From Pseudocalidococcus azoricus BACA0444 (GTDB lineage Bacteria > Cyanobacteriota > Cyanobacteriia > Thermosynechococcales > Thermosynechococcaceae): 56,161 nt of DNA. Position numbers and translations under genes: made by a program. The DNA is taken from NCBI RefSeq assembly GCF_031729055.1, contig NZ_JAVMIP010000020.1:1-56161 (forward strand), written 5' to 3'. The notes below the pieces were generated by a model. That model had not been told where the DNA came from. It did no database searches and saw nothing but the letters and a program-made list of their open reading frames with translations. Positions 25,477-34,452 of the stretch are shown here, piece by piece (the first letter of the stretch is position 1; each line of letters begins with the position of its first letter).

Positions 25477-26118
25477 TTAGTAAATCAAGACAACCCGTAA
25501 AATCCTAGCCACAAGGGCTACTAGACAGGCGATGATAATTTGTCCAGGTAACGGATAAAGAGAATATTGTTGGACTAAGGCCCAAAGTGGCAGGGGTAAG
25601 CGGTCTCCCAGGCCAAGGGCCATCAAATAAAATAACCCACAGGTGTGAATAATCCCCAGGCCAGCCAGACAACTAAGAAAAAATTGCTCAATTCGGGGGG
25701 ACTGACGAAACGCAAGCATCCCACAGACCCAAGCCGCCGGAATAAACCCCGCCAAATAGCCAAAGGTCGGCTCCTGCCAATAATTCAACCCACCGCCGTG
25801 GGAGAAAATTTGAAACCCAGCTAACCCCAGGCCCAAATAGGCGATCTGAGAAATCATGGCCGGATACTGCCCCCCCATACAGCCCACCAACAGCACTGCC
25901 GCCACCTGCATCGAAACAGGAAGAGGGTACGTACCTAAAGCCTGCCAATCCGTGGGAAGTTGCCATTGTCCCTGACGATTAAAGAATTGGGGCAGAGCCA
26001 CCACCGCTTCCACAAAGGTTCCCACCACCGTCAGCATCAAGCCCAACACGGCCCAAATCAACTGATCCAGGAGGGATAGACTGTTGCCCTTGGGACTGTT
26101 GGATTTGTTAGTTGCCAT
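25477..26118 (-). CDS. bioY: Biotin transporter S component BioY
   Basis: 213 residues, about six helices. The BioY hallmark is plain: GGQYPAMISQIAYLGLGLAG then FSHGGGLNYWQEPTFGYLAG, the biotin-binding region. It is the substrate-binding subunit of an ECF-type biotin importer. The shared ATPase and T component are not in the window. bioA lies about 18 kb away. Divergent from the FHA-cyclase gene with a short intergenic region. Confidence 0.85.
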   Translation of the reverse strand: MATNKSNSPKGNSLSLLDQLIWAVLGLMLTVVGTFVEAVVALPQFFNRQGQWQLPTDWQALGTYPLPVSMQVAAVLLVGCMGGQYPAMISQIAYLGLGLAGFQIFSHGGGLNYWQEPTFGYLAGFIPAAWVCGMLAFRQSPRIEQFFLSCLAGLGIIHTCGLFYLMALGLGDRLPLPLWALVQQYSLYPLPGQIIIACLVALVARILRVVLIY

Positions 26119-26165
26119 GTTCTGCCTCAGTTTGGGATGAATTATAACGATTCTCGCAGGCCGGG

Positions 26166-27425
26166 ATGCCTACAATAGAAAGCGACACATCGGGTGCAGC
26201 CTGTCCGACCGCCATGCAGAGCCAACAACCCTCACCCCAGCAGGTTTTCAATCCAGTTCTAAGCTACGATCCACACCAGTTGTCTGGTTTACCTGCCGCA
26301 GAACTTGTCGCGATTATCTTAAAACAGCAAGAGACGCTCAATGCCCTCCAAAATCAGGGTGTTACTCCTGCTGAGGTTCTCGCCCCCCCCCTTGCGCCCC
26401 CGAAAAGTCCCTATCTGCTCCTGCGCACTGAAGACGGCAATTGTTACTTTACCCTCACCGATAGTAGTTGTTGGACAATTGGCCGTGGAGACGATAATTC
26501 CATTCCCCTCCCGGATCGGTGGATGTCCCGCAACCATGCCATGATTCAAGCGATGGCCCCCAACGAGTTTTATTTAATTGATTTGGGGAGTCGGAATGGC
26601 ACCTTTCTGAACAGTCGGCGGGTGAATGTCCCAGTCTCGTTACGGCATGGGGATCACATCACCTTCGGACAAACGGAGTTAGAGTTTTTTGCCCAGGCCC
26701 CAGTCAGCCAGCCCCACGAAGATAGTGCTACCCTCGGCTTAAACCTCGATCATCCCCCCGAAAAGCACGAAGGATCCGCAACGGTTTTACTCCATGTCCG
26801 CCGTCTTCTCTCAGTTTTAGTCGTGGATATTCGCGGCTTTACAGTGCTAGCTCGCCAGTTAGATGAGGCACTGCTTTCGGAGGTCATGGGCACGTGGTTT
26901 CACCAGGCCGGAAATATTATCCGTCAGTATGGAAGTTGGGTGGATAAATACATTGGCGATGCGGTCATGGCCGTTTGGATCCACAGCAGCACAGAAGTCT
27001 CAGTGCAGGATATGCAGCGGGTGCTCCTGGCCCTCCATGATCTCCACCAAATGACTAGTCGCCTCCACCTTGACTATGGCCTGGATAAACCGATTCGCGT
27101 TGGGGCGGGCTTAAACACAGGCTATGCCATGGTTGGCAATACAGGCAGTGGGGATCGCCCAGACTATACGGCCTTGGGAGATACAGTCAATGCCGCCTTT
27201 CGCTTAGAATCGGCTACTAAAGAACTGGCTGTGGATGTGGCTCTGGGAGCAACTACCTATGGCTATCTTGCCGGGCGGGATGGAGATCCCAAAGCCATTT
27301 CCTTTCGGCTCCAACTGGCTAATTTAAAAGGCTATGAAGCCCCAGTCCCCATCTACACCGGAACCTTTGGAGATTTACAACAATTCCTCGCAATGAGGAT
27401 CAAGCGAGATGATACGCTCTACTAA
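26166..27425 (+). CDS. FHA domain-adenylate cyclase (class III)
   Basis: 419 residues. A central FHA domain (about 85-175: TIGRGDDNSIPL, WMSRNHAMI, DLGSRNGTFLN) is followed by a class III cyclase domain (about 213-400). Metal-binding Asp residues D221 (VVDIRGFT) and D265 (YIGDAVMAVW), transition-state N342 and R346 (GDTVNAAFRLE), and the adenine-selecting K261 and D339 are present, so it should make cAMP. The FHA domain would tie activity to phospho-Thr partners. Met1 or Met17 may be the start. Confidence 0.9.
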   Translation: MPTIESDTSGAACPTAMQSQQPSPQQVFNPVLSYDPHQLSGLPAAELVAIILKQQETLNALQNQGVTPAEVLAPPLAPPKSPYLLLRTEDGNCYFTLTDSSCWTIGRGDDNSIPLPDRWMSRNHAMIQAMAPNEFYLIDLGSRNGTFLNSRRVNVPVSLRHGDHITFGQTELEFFAQAPVSQPHEDSATLGLNLDHPPEKHEGSATVLLHVRRLLSVLVVDIRGFTVLARQLDEALLSEVMGTWFHQAGNIIRQYGSWVDKYIGDAVMAVWIHSSTEVSVQDMQRVLLALHDLHQMTSRLHLDYGLDKPIRVGAGLNTGYAMVGNTGSGDRPDYTALGDTVNAAFRLESATKELAVDVALGATTYGYLAGRDGDPKAISFRLQLANLKGYEAPVPIYTGTFGDLQQFLAMRIKRDDTLY

Positions 27426-27518
27426 TGAGGGTTTTTGAATGAGGCGATCTCCCATTTCTGGCGACTTGCTGGGAGTCTTTGGGGCTGATTTGTCAATTTA
27501 ATGACCCGCTGAACACAT

Positions 27519-27547
27519 TTGACGTTGATCGCTGATTTTCATATTGT
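27519..27547 (+). promoter_or_regulatory. Predicted promoter of psbU
   Basis: TTGACG (27519-27524), 17-base spacer, TATTGT (27542-27547). The start point would fall near 27554, leaving a leader of about 30 nt before the ATG at 27586. Spacing and matches are good for the major sigma factor. Confidence 0.45.
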
Positions 27548-27585
27548 GCTGCATCTATATGAAACATATTGAGAGGGAGAGAATT

Positions 27586-27984
27586 ATGCAACGCTTTGGC
27601 CGCTGGTTCAGTCTGGGCTGTCTGCTTGTCGTCCTGTCATTGGGCTGGATGGGTTGGGTGATGCCAGTCACGGCTGCGGAATCTACAGAACCGATTGTCA
27701 ATGTCGTCGATGAAAAGTTAGGCAGTGCCTATGGTCAGAAAATTGACCTGAATAACACGAACATCGCCGCCTTCATCGAATATCGGGGCTTGTATCCCAC
27801 CTTGGCCCGGAAAATCATCCAGTATGCTCCCTATCAGTCGGTAGAGGATGTCTTGAATATTCCTGGCCTGTCGGAACGGCAAAAAGAAATTTTACAAGCT
27901 AATTTTGATAATTTTACAGTCACAGAAGTAGAGACAGCCCTCGTTGAAGGGGGAGATCGCTATAATAACGGCCTGTATAAATAA
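27586..27984 (+). CDS. psbU: Photosystem II 12 kDa extrinsic protein PsbU
   Basis: 132 residues from ATG 27586, which has GAGAGGGAGAG just upstream; the frame runs 14 codons further but those are leader. A thylakoid-lumen signal peptide ends at VTAA-ES, and the mature part has the helix-hairpin-helix-like fold with [20 protein letters not shown] and [18 protein letters not shown]. PsbU caps the oxygen-evolving complex on the lumenal face. Length is normal. Confidence 0.95.
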   Translation: MQRFGRWFSLGCLLVVLSLGWMGWVMPVTAAESTEPIVNVVDEKLGSAYGQKIDLNNTNIAAFIEYRGLYPTLARKIIQYAPYQSVEDVLNIPGLSERQKEILQANFDNFTVTEVETALVEGGDRYNNGLYK

Positions 27985-28078
27985 GTCTGATTAGGTTTGA
28001 CTGGCCTGGGCGTTTTCGCGATGGACTAATCACAAGTTTTTAGTCTCAGTTCCTCCTCTCAACTCCAGGCCAGTTACC

Positions 28079-29764
28079 ATGTCCTCTATCTCGATTCCTC
28101 CTGTCCCCGTTACTGTTCCTTTTGTCTTTGATGTCCTCGTCATTGGCTCTGGGGCGGCGGGTTTGAGCGCGGCATTAACCCTATCTAAAGTCTATCGAGT
28201 TGGAGTTTTAACCAAAGATACCCTCGATCAATCCGCCAGTATTTGGGCCCAAGGGGGGATGGCGGCGGCCATTGCAGCTGAGGATTCTCCCCAATTTCAT
28301 GCCAGGGATACTCTTAAAGCAGGGGCTGGTCTTTGCGATCCCGAGTCTGTTAATTTCCTCGTTTCCCAGGCCCCGGCCCAAGTTGCCCGCCTTTTAGCAA
28401 TGGGGGTCGCCTTTGATCATGCCAATCAGCAACCGGCCTTAACCCTAGAAGCCGCCCATTCCCACCCCCGCGTTCTCCATGCGGCTGATACCACCGGCCA
28501 GGCCCTTGTCACCACCCTTCTCAGACAAGTCCATCAGTCCCTCAACATTACTCTGCTCCCGGCCTGGCACGTTTTAGATCTGTGGTTAAATCCTGAGGGA
28601 ACTGCTTGCGTGGGTGTTTGTGTCTTAGGGCTAGGTCAACTGCAATGGCTACCGGCGCGATTAGTGGTTTTAGCCACCGGAGGTGGGGGTCAAGTGTTTG
28701 CCCAAACTACAAATCCAGCCATTAGTACCGGGGATGGGGTGGCGATGGCCTGGCGAGCGGGGGTGGCAGTGCGCGATTTAGAGTTCATTCAATTCCATCC
28801 CACGGCCTTAAAACTGCCTCAGGCCCCGCGATTTTTAATCAGCGAAGCAGTGCGAGGAGAGGGGGCCCACTTGGTTGATGCCACTGGGCGCAGGTTTGTC
28901 TTTGATTATCATCCAGATGGTGAATTAGCCCCCCGCGATGTCGTCAGTCGGGCCATTTACCACCATCTCCAAGCCACTGAAACAGAACAGGTCTGGTTAG
29001 ATTTACGCCCGATTCCCCTCCCACGTCTTCACTATCGGTTTCCGAAAATTATCCAAGTCTGCCAGGCCTGGGGCATTGACGTTAGCCAAACCCCGATTCC
29101 CGTCTCCCCAGCAGCCCACTATTGGATGGGAGGCGTTGTCACCAATCTCTACGGGGCAACGGATTTACCCGGCCTCGCCGCTGTTGGGGAAACCGCCAGT
29201 ACAGGGGTGCATGGGGCCAATCGGCTCGCCAGTAATTCTTTGCTTGAATGCTTTGTTTTTTCCGAGCAGTTAGCCACCCTCCAACTTCCCGCTACTACTC
29301 ACCCCGATAGTTTGCCCCAATGGCCTCCCTCAGACCCCCTAGAAATCCCTCATGTGGATGCTGACTGGTGTGAAGGCGTTCGCCGCCAACTCCCCCAATT
29401 AGTTTGGCAAAGTGCTGGTATTTCCCGCCATGAAACCCCATTGACAGCCGCAACCGAGAAAGTCCAGGCCTGGCGAACTACTCTGCATCAACTCCCCATC
29501 GGTCAATATCTAATCCACCACCAACCTCACACTCAGGGAATTAAGGTCAACTCAAACCAGGCCAAGGTTTTACAGCAATGGATTGAACTGCGAAATCTTT
29601 TGGATATTGCTTACCTGATTCTCAAAAGTGCCCTATTTCGCACCGAAAGCCGCGGCGGTCATTTTCGCTCAGACTACCCGGAAACCGATCCGGCCTGGCA
29701 ACAACACACCCTCATCCGTGGGGAAACCTGGCTACAGCAGCCCATTAACCAGGCCAAACCCTAA
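28079..29764 (+). CDS. nadB: L-aspartate oxidase
   Basis: 561 residues. FAD motif VLVIGSGAAGLSAALTLSK, QASIWAQGGMAAAIAAEDS (the substrate loop region, here SASIWAQGGMAAA), the succinate-dehydrogenase-like segment EFIQFHPTAL and the RGEGAHLVDATGRRF active-site segment. It oxidises aspartate to iminoaspartate for NAD synthesis with NadA. No neighbour belongs to the pathway. The C-terminal helical domain is complete. Confidence 0.93.
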   Translation: MSSISIPPVPVTVPFVFDVLVIGSGAAGLSAALTLSKVYRVGVLTKDTLDQSASIWAQGGMAAAIAAEDSPQFHARDTLKAGAGLCDPESVNFLVSQAPAQVARLLAMGVAFDHANQQPALTLEAAHSHPRVLHAADTTGQALVTTLLRQVHQSLNITLLPAWHVLDLWLNPEGTACVGVCVLGLGQLQWLPARLVVLATGGGGQVFAQTTNPAISTGDGVAMAWRAGVAVRDLEFIQFHPTALKLPQAPRFLISEAVRGEGAHLVDATGRRFVFDYHPDGELAPRDVVSRAIYHHLQATETEQVWLDLRPIPLPRLHYRFPKIIQVCQAWGIDVSQTPIPVSPAAHYWMGGVVTNLYGATDLPGLAAVGETASTGVHGANRLASNSLLECFVFSEQLATLQLPATTHPDSLPQWPPSDPLEIPHVDADWCEGVRRQLPQLVWQSAGISRHETPLTAATEKVQAWRTTLHQLPIGQYLIHHQPHTQGIKVNSNQAKVLQQWIELRNLLDIAYLILKSALFRTESRGGHFRSDYPETDPAWQQHTLIRGETWLQQPINQAKP

Positions 29765-29916
29765 CCCTTAAGAGACTATGTTCATAGGACAGGAGCGCGA
29801 TTAGTTTGCCATAGGTTAGTCCCTCAGTCCCAGGCCAGCTTTGATAATTTCTGGTTCTCTAGGCAAAAGATCAACAAACCGCGACAATAGGTAAGGACTT
29901 GTTTCAGTTATTCACC

Positions 29917-30654
29917 GTGCAAATCACCCGAACCGTTTCCGACACTAAAAAAGCCTTCTACGCAGCCCACACTCGCCCCATCCACTCAATTTTTCGGCGG
30001 TTTGTGGAAGAACTTTTGGTGGAAGTCCATCTCCTGCGGGTTAATACCAATTTTGTCTATAGCCCCCTCTTAGCCTTAGGAATTGTCACGGCCTATAACC
30101 ACTTCATGTCCGGGTATCGCCCCGAAACTGACCGGAACTCTATTTTTACCTCCTTTGCTATTGCCGAGGAATTTGATCCCCAACAACTCCAGGCCGATGC
30201 GTCTCGCTGGGAAGAATTGGCAGGCTTAGAACTAGGGGAATTACAAACTCGGCTCCAGGCCTGGATTAGTGAAGGGGGAGACCCATGGCACAATTCTCTC
30301 CGGGATGCGGTGAATAATCCCCAGACCAAGTACAGCCGCTTACAGGCCATTGGGCTATATCATCTCTTAGAGCAAGCGGCGGGTAATCTCACCCAAGAGT
30401 TAACGACCTTAGAGGCCAGTCTTGAGCAACTGTCCCCTGTGGTGAATCTACCTGTGGATAAGGTTAAAAAGGATTTAGAACTTTACCGCAGCAATCTGGA
30501 TAAGATGATCCAAGCTCAAAAGATCATGGCGGAATTAGTTGAAGTTGAGCGGAAACGGCGGGAACAGGCGGCCAATGAAGCCAATGCCCCTACTCCCCCA
30601 GCGAGTGAGAGTCTAACGAATCCAGAATCCACCTCCGCCGAAGCCTCAAGTTAG
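29917..30654 (+). CDS. thf1: Psb29/Thf1, PSII biogenesis and assembly protein
   Basis: 245 residues from GTG 29917 (VQITRTVSDTKKAFYAAHTR). The family starts with TVSDTK and continues RPIHSIFRRFVEELLVEVHLL, both present. A TTG six codons upstream is in frame but the family length favours GTG. A coiled coil ends the protein (about 190-225), then an Ala/Ser/Pro tail. It supports PSII repair and interacts with FtsH proteases in Synechocystis. Its stop overlaps the convergent methyltransferase gene by 9 bp. Confidence 0.92.
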   Translation: MQITRTVSDTKKAFYAAHTRPIHSIFRRFVEELLVEVHLLRVNTNFVYSPLLALGIVTAYNHFMSGYRPETDRNSIFTSFAIAEEFDPQQLQADASRWEELAGLELGELQTRLQAWISEGGDPWHNSLRDAVNNPQTKYSRLQAIGLYHLLEQAAGNLTQELTTLEASLEQLSPVVNLPVDKVKKDLELYRSNLDKMIQAQKIMAELVEVERKRREQAANEANAPTPPASESLTNPESTSAEASS

Positions 30655-31479
30655 GTTCCTAATTTTTTCAGCGATCGCATACAAAACATCAACCTCTAAG
30701 GCCTGAATCTGATTGCTCTGAAGGAAATCTAAATTGGCCTGGCGTACCTGTTCCCACTCGGCGGAATTAAGTTGATTGACAATCCCTCTCAGACCACCCC
30801 CTAAAACCATCGTCCACCAGTCTTCCGCTGCGGTCAGTTTGTGGCTGCCAATATGGCTCAAAACCTGCACTTGGGTTGCTCCCCCGGCTTCCAGCAGGGC
30901 CTGGAGTGTATCGGAATGGCGAATTCGTTCCCACGGCGTAACTGTCTTGGCTAAGTCTGGGCGTTCCGCTGCCAGTACCTCCCAAAAGGCCTGGTTTGCC
31001 GGTTCAAAAACTTTTTCTCCCCAAGACGTAATCGCTAGCTTGCCCCCAGGCCGTACCATCCGCCATAACTCTTGCACCGCTGCTTCCATATCCGGGACAA
31101 AGAAAATCCCAAAGACACAGACAACGGCATCAAAACAGCCATCGGGCAGACCCAGATTCTCAAAATCTCCACAGCGAAACTCGATATTCTTCAATCCCTT
31201 GGCCTGGGATTTTTGCCGAGCCAGTTCTAGCAGAGATTCCGCTAAATCAACCCCCATAATATGGCCTGTGGGGCCAACACGAATCGCCGCCGGAATAGCC
31301 GAAGCCCCACTGCCACAACACACATCTAAAACCTGAGCACCGGGCCGCAGCGAAAGCTGATCAATAGTTTGCTGGCCATAGCGATTCCAGAATGATAAGG
31401 CTGGAGCATCAAAGTAATCTGAGGCGGCATTAAACACCGTTTTGGCTCTGGTGAGCATTTCTTCTTTTTGGCTACTCAT
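30646..31479 (-). CDS. SAM-dependent methyltransferase (UbiE-like class I)
   Basis: 277 residues. Motif I VLDVCCGSGASAIPAA (about 47-62), acidic loop MGVDLAESLLELAR, motif II CFDAVVCVFGIFFVPD, motif III LWRMVRPGGKLAITSWG. The fold is clear; the substrate is not. The long C-terminal part after 170 differs from UbiE. It is the last core gene before the second accessory block; the start ATG 31479 has only a weak purine run. Confidence 0.8.
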   Translation of the reverse strand: MSSQKEEMLTRAKTVFNAASDYFDAPALSFWNRYGQQTIDQLSLRPGAQVLDVCCGSGASAIPAAIRVGPTGHIMGVDLAESLLELARQKSQAKGLKNIEFRCGDFENLGLPDGCFDAVVCVFGIFFVPDMEAAVQELWRMVRPGGKLAITSWGEKVFEPANQAFWEVLAAERPDLAKTVTPWERIRHSDTLQALLEAGGATQVQVLSHIGSHKLTAAEDWWTMVLGGGLRGIVNQLNSAEWEQVRQANLDFLQSNQIQALEVDVLYAIAEKIRNLT

Positions 31480-31565
31480 AGATCGTTCACCCCCGCTTTG
31501 GTCTTAATTATCAGCTAGCTTGCCGAAAATCATGACTCTTGGCAAGGAGTTTTACTGGAACGGTT

Positions 31566-31630
31566 GACCTCTGAGCTTGGATATTCGACCTCTGAGAGGC
31601 GTTTCTTTCATGCTTTGACTACTCAAGAGT
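31566..31630. repeat. Intergenic repeat family B, copy 1
   Basis: GACCTCTGAGCTTGGAT and, after six bases, TTCGACCTCTGAGAGG, ending near CTACTCAAG. A diverged copy lies at about 33519-33606. The GACCTCTGAG word occurs twice within this copy. Function unknown. Confidence 0.45.
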
Positions 31631-31636
31631 TATTTT

Positions 31637-31723
31637 ACCTAACGACTCAAATCAGCGGCGGTAGTCAAAAATAGGCTGCAAACAAATGATCTCTGCACCG
31701 TCCACAGCACCAATATGTTAAGT
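31637..31723 (-). repeat. Integron attC-like site 4
   Basis: ACCTAAC (31637-31643) and GTTAAGT (31717-31723) are inverted outer boxes that match RYYYAAC and GTTRRRY in both orientations. CTAACGACTCAAATCAGCGG is nearly the same as in site 2, nearly 8 kb away; I count 23 of 26 positions identical when six more bases are included. It follows the 147-residue unknown ORF on the minus strand, as a cassette site should. The 31480-31780 gap holds only this site and repeat B. Confidence 0.55.
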
Positions 31724-31780
31724 ATCACGACAATCTCTGCCCAAGGCCTACAGAAGAAGAAAGATAAGCCCTGATTGAGA

Positions 31781-32224
31781 TTATTTATTCAGGAGGAAGA
31801 CAAATTTACGAGGTAGCAAACGTGGCTCATATCTAGTTTGCTGGACTTGGTAAACAGGAATAATGCGATCTGCATGGATAACAAGAAAATCATTCTCATG
31901 ATCTAGATCGACAGCCTCTATTTCATTCTTGTCATCAATTGAGCAAAACATAGCCAAGGTATCTAAAAGAGAATTAGGTTTAACTTGATTGATATGCCTC
32001 AGCCCTAAGTCCTTTGTTTGACAAGGTTCCCATAACCCATTACTCATTGTTTTTGTTCCAGTAACCCCGCAAAACGAAAAGCTTTTGCCCGCATTATTGT
32101 TCCACCAAAGCTCAATCTCAGATAGATTACTATTGTTCTGAGGGTTAGTGTAGCTCTTTCCCCATCGGATAGAACTGGGTGAATATGAGTTTGAGGAGAT
32201 TTTACAAGCTTCCAGATTTGTCAT
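31781..32224 (-). CDS. Unknown protein, possible cassette gene
   Basis: 147 residues starting MTNLEACKISSNSYSP. No family recognised, no membrane segment. It is rich in Asn and Ser at the start and ends PRLLPRKFVFLLNK. No CAGGCC word and AT-rich relative to core, like the other cassette-type genes. Followed 57 bp later by attC-like site 4 in the same orientation. ATG 32224 has no clear ribosome site, a common state for cassette genes. Confidence 0.5.
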   Translation of the reverse strand: MTNLEACKISSNSYSPSSIRWGKSYTNPQNNSNLSEIELWWNNNAGKSFSFCGVTGTKTMSNGLWEPCQTKDLGLRHINQVKPNSLLDTLAMFCSIDDKNEIEAVDLDHENDFLVIHADRIIPVYQVQQTRYEPRLLPRKFVFLLNK

Positions 32225-32342
32225 GGCTGATTGGTGTCTAATTTTAAGTAGGATATCAGGTTTCTTGCGCTTAATTATCTATTTGGGCTGCTGGCTTGTA
32301 GCATTATGTAACATGGTGATGTAATTTCGTCCAAGTGCAGAA

Positions 32343-33272
32343 GTGGCAGAAGAAATTGATTTAACGAAGCTTGTTATTGAAGTAGACACTGAACTAATCC
32401 AAGAGGGATCAGAACCCTTTCAACGTCCTCTAGCGGCGTACATGAAAATTGCACAGCGTTTGCAACCTAGAAGCAGTTCTATGCTTCAATGGGATCCACT
32501 TTTCAACATCGTTAATCACATATACAGTGAACTGTACCGTCCATCTGATCTTCACATGCCACCTATGCATGTAGGTGTGTTTATGTTTCGGGACGTGTTC
32601 TTTTCTCTGCGGATTCCAGTGATTTATGGTTCACCTGTAATCAATCCAATCAATTTCTTAACCGATGTACCTGAGATACAAAAACGATGGCTGTTTACTG
32701 ATACACAGTCTGGGTTGGCTTTTTTTGATCAGGTTATTGACCTAATGGATTTTGTATATGGACTCGATGATCTAGAGAAAATAGGGCAACTACCAGATAA
32801 AACGGTGGAATGGTGGTATCTGGCAAAACAACAACTTGAGGCAGCAGCAGCAACAGTATTAGGTTCATTTAGCAAATATGCTGTAATTCAGAATTGCTGT
32901 ATTGCGACAGAACTACTGCTGAAAGGTGCTCTCATGGCTCAAGGAATTGACGAGAAGACCTTGGCGAGCAAGAAACATGGCTACGGACATAATTTAGAGA
33001 ACTTAGTAGATAAAACCGCTGGACATTTGCCCAATTTTGATCGAGAAACGGTGTTACTTGTGGTGAAACAGCTCCCAGACTATGTTGAAAGTCGCTATGA
33101 AGCCAAAGACTTCTCACGATTAGATATTGGAAGCTTCTTGATGAATATCCAATTCATTAGCGGTGAAATTCTACGTCAGTTTTCCGATCGCAACTTTCGT
33201 GCAGACTTTATAGCCATGCCAGACGATACTTGGGACTTGACTCATCGAGCATTTCCACAACAAACAAAATGA
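32343..33272 (+). CDS. HEPN-like protein of unknown function
   Basis: 309 residues. The C-terminal half (about 175-290) is helical with YAVIQNCCIATELLLKGALM, KKHGYGHNLENLVDKT and PDYVESRYEA, the pattern of HEPN-type domains (a helix with Glu, then a conserved H-N-L segment, then R-Y). The canonical RNase motif Rx4-6H is not obvious, so nuclease activity is uncertain. The N-terminal half (1-150) is unrecognised. GTG 32343 is the annotated start; Met33 is possible. It sits in an AT-rich block with a toxin-antitoxin pair. Confidence 0.5.
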   Translation: MAEEIDLTKLVIEVDTELIQEGSEPFQRPLAAYMKIAQRLQPRSSSMLQWDPLFNIVNHIYSELYRPSDLHMPPMHVGVFMFRDVFFSLRIPVIYGSPVINPINFLTDVPEIQKRWLFTDTQSGLAFFDQVIDLMDFVYGLDDLEKIGQLPDKTVEWWYLAKQQLEAAAATVLGSFSKYAVIQNCCIATELLLKGALMAQGIDEKTLASKKHGYGHNLENLVDKTAGHLPNFDRETVLLVVKQLPDYVESRYEAKDFSRLDIGSFLMNIQFISGEILRQFSDRNFRADFIAMPDDTWDLTHRAFPQQTK

Positions 33273-33361
33273 TGCGATTCAACGAAACCCTAGCTGCAAA
33301 CAGATAGCCTCGGATCACCTCTCTACCACCATATGGATCAGCGTAACTATACTATTAGGTG

Positions 33362-33474
33362 GAAAAATTCTGTCTAAAAGTATCGTTGAGGTGTTTAGGC
33401 AGAATGTCAAGTTTCCACTCAATAATTACACAGGGAAAAATGTAGGAAGTTGCTGCCCGGCCTGGACTTGGCGG
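33362..33474. repeat. Intergenic repeat family A, copy 1
   Basis: About 110 bp from the TGTCTAAAAGTATCGTTGAG region through GTCAAGTTTCC and ATAATTACAC to a GGCCTGG word. By eye about 80% identical to copy 2 at 34453-34566. Together with repeat B copy 2 it fills the gap 33273-33595. It encodes no ORF; it may be a small mobile or structural element. Confidence 0.55.
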
Positions 33475-33518
33475 GGCTAGTTATTCCACGCTAATCTGAT
33501 CTACACCCCTCGAATGTT

Positions 33519-33606
33519 CGACCTCTGAGCTTGAATGATTGAGCTTTGAGAAGTTTTTCTCTCACAGTTTTTGGGCTGCTGACACCACATAAAAGCTACT
33601 CAAGTG
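33519..33606. repeat. Intergenic repeat family B, copy 2
   Basis: TTCGACCTCTGAGCTTGAAT followed by GATTGAGCTTTGAGAAG and later CTACTCAAG, similar to copy 1 at 31566-31630. It runs into the 3' end of the vapC-type gene. Confidence 0.4.
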
Positions 33607-34015
33607 TTGCTAGTTTTTGCAATACCTGACTTACGGACAGCACAGGGACTAAGCTAGTAGAAAAATAAGCGTCGCGGGTAACAATTGCATCTAAGCTCTG
33701 AGTTGATGCACACGCAATTTGCACCGCATCCTCAAAATCTAATGTAGTGGATGTCAGCGCTAGTTCTAATGCAGAACGATCAACGGGGCAAATTTCCATA
33801 GCTGACAATGTGATTTCTATTACTTGTCTTGCCCGTTCAATACTTTGAGTATGCCGTCTTGCAATATAAAAAATATCTGTTAACGTTGTCGCCGTAGCAT
33901 AACTAATAATCTCACCAGAGGCTATCTCCTGAAATAATGCTTCCGCATCAATAAAAAACGGTGCTCTTTCCAGTAAGAAGTCCAGAATGATATTGGTATC
34001 AACTAAAACTCTCAT
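33596..34015 (-). CDS. PIN-domain toxin, VapC-like
   Basis: 139 residues. PIN fold with acidic active-site residues: D7 in VLVDTNIILDF, an Asp in TLTDIFYIARR, and DFEDAVQIACA plus AIVTRDAYF near 100-118. Such toxins cut tRNA or rRNA when free of antitoxin. Its ATG overlaps the antitoxin stop by one base (TAATG), the usual operon order of antitoxin first. Located within repeats of the second accessory block. Confidence 0.8.
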   Translation of the reverse strand: MRVLVDTNIILDFLLERAPFFIDAEALFQEIASGEIISYATATTLTDIFYIARRHTQSIERARQVIEITLSAMEICPVDRSALELALTSTTLDFEDAVQIACASTQSLDAIVTRDAYFSTSLVPVLSVSQVLQKLATLE

Positions 34016-34314
34016 TATGTATATTTTTCTACCAATCGCTCTCCTAACATAGCTTGAACTTCAGCATCTGTAGGCGCAGGCTGATCTGATTTTAATAATC
34101 CCCGCATTTGATTAATCAGTTCTGTCCGTTCCGCACGTAAACGCCCTTGAATAGAACTACTGGGAATATAAACAGATGGCTCTACAACTGACTCTGTTTG
34201 ACTGGTCTGATGGTTGAGTTCTTCCTGAAGGGACTCAACAATGAGATTTACCAGAGTCAACCGATCGCTCAGCGATAATTTAAAGGCTTGTTCTTTAACT
34301 TCTTTCAGTGACAT
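34015..34314 (-). CDS. Antitoxin partner of the PIN toxin
   Basis: 99 residues. The N-terminus (MSLKEVKEQAFKLSLSDRLT then LVNLIVESLQEEL) resembles the short helical antitoxins found next to PIN toxins in cyanobacteria, with the SLSDRLxLVxxIxESL pattern. The C-terminal part would wrap the toxin. Coupled to the toxin by a one-base overlap. It probably autorepresses the operon; no operator was identified. Confidence 0.7.
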   Translation of the reverse strand: MSLKEVKEQAFKLSLSDRLTLVNLIVESLQEELNHQTSQTESVVEPSVYIPSSSIQGRLRAERTELINQMRGLLKSDQPAPTDAEVQAMLGERLVEKYT

Positions 34315-34452
34315 AAGGAAATGCTAACCAACGCTAATATCTAAAATTTTAGTCGTCATTTCTCTATAACGAACAATGAACCGGGAGGCGAGACCGACAA
34401 GTTGGCTATACTGCTACTTCCAAAATACAAAGCAGCCAGCTATTTATTGGAC

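Noticed and set aside
30668..30678. HIP1 (GCGATCGC) as the iterated word of this genome
   Set aside because: It was noticed once only in 56 kb, near chance expectation.
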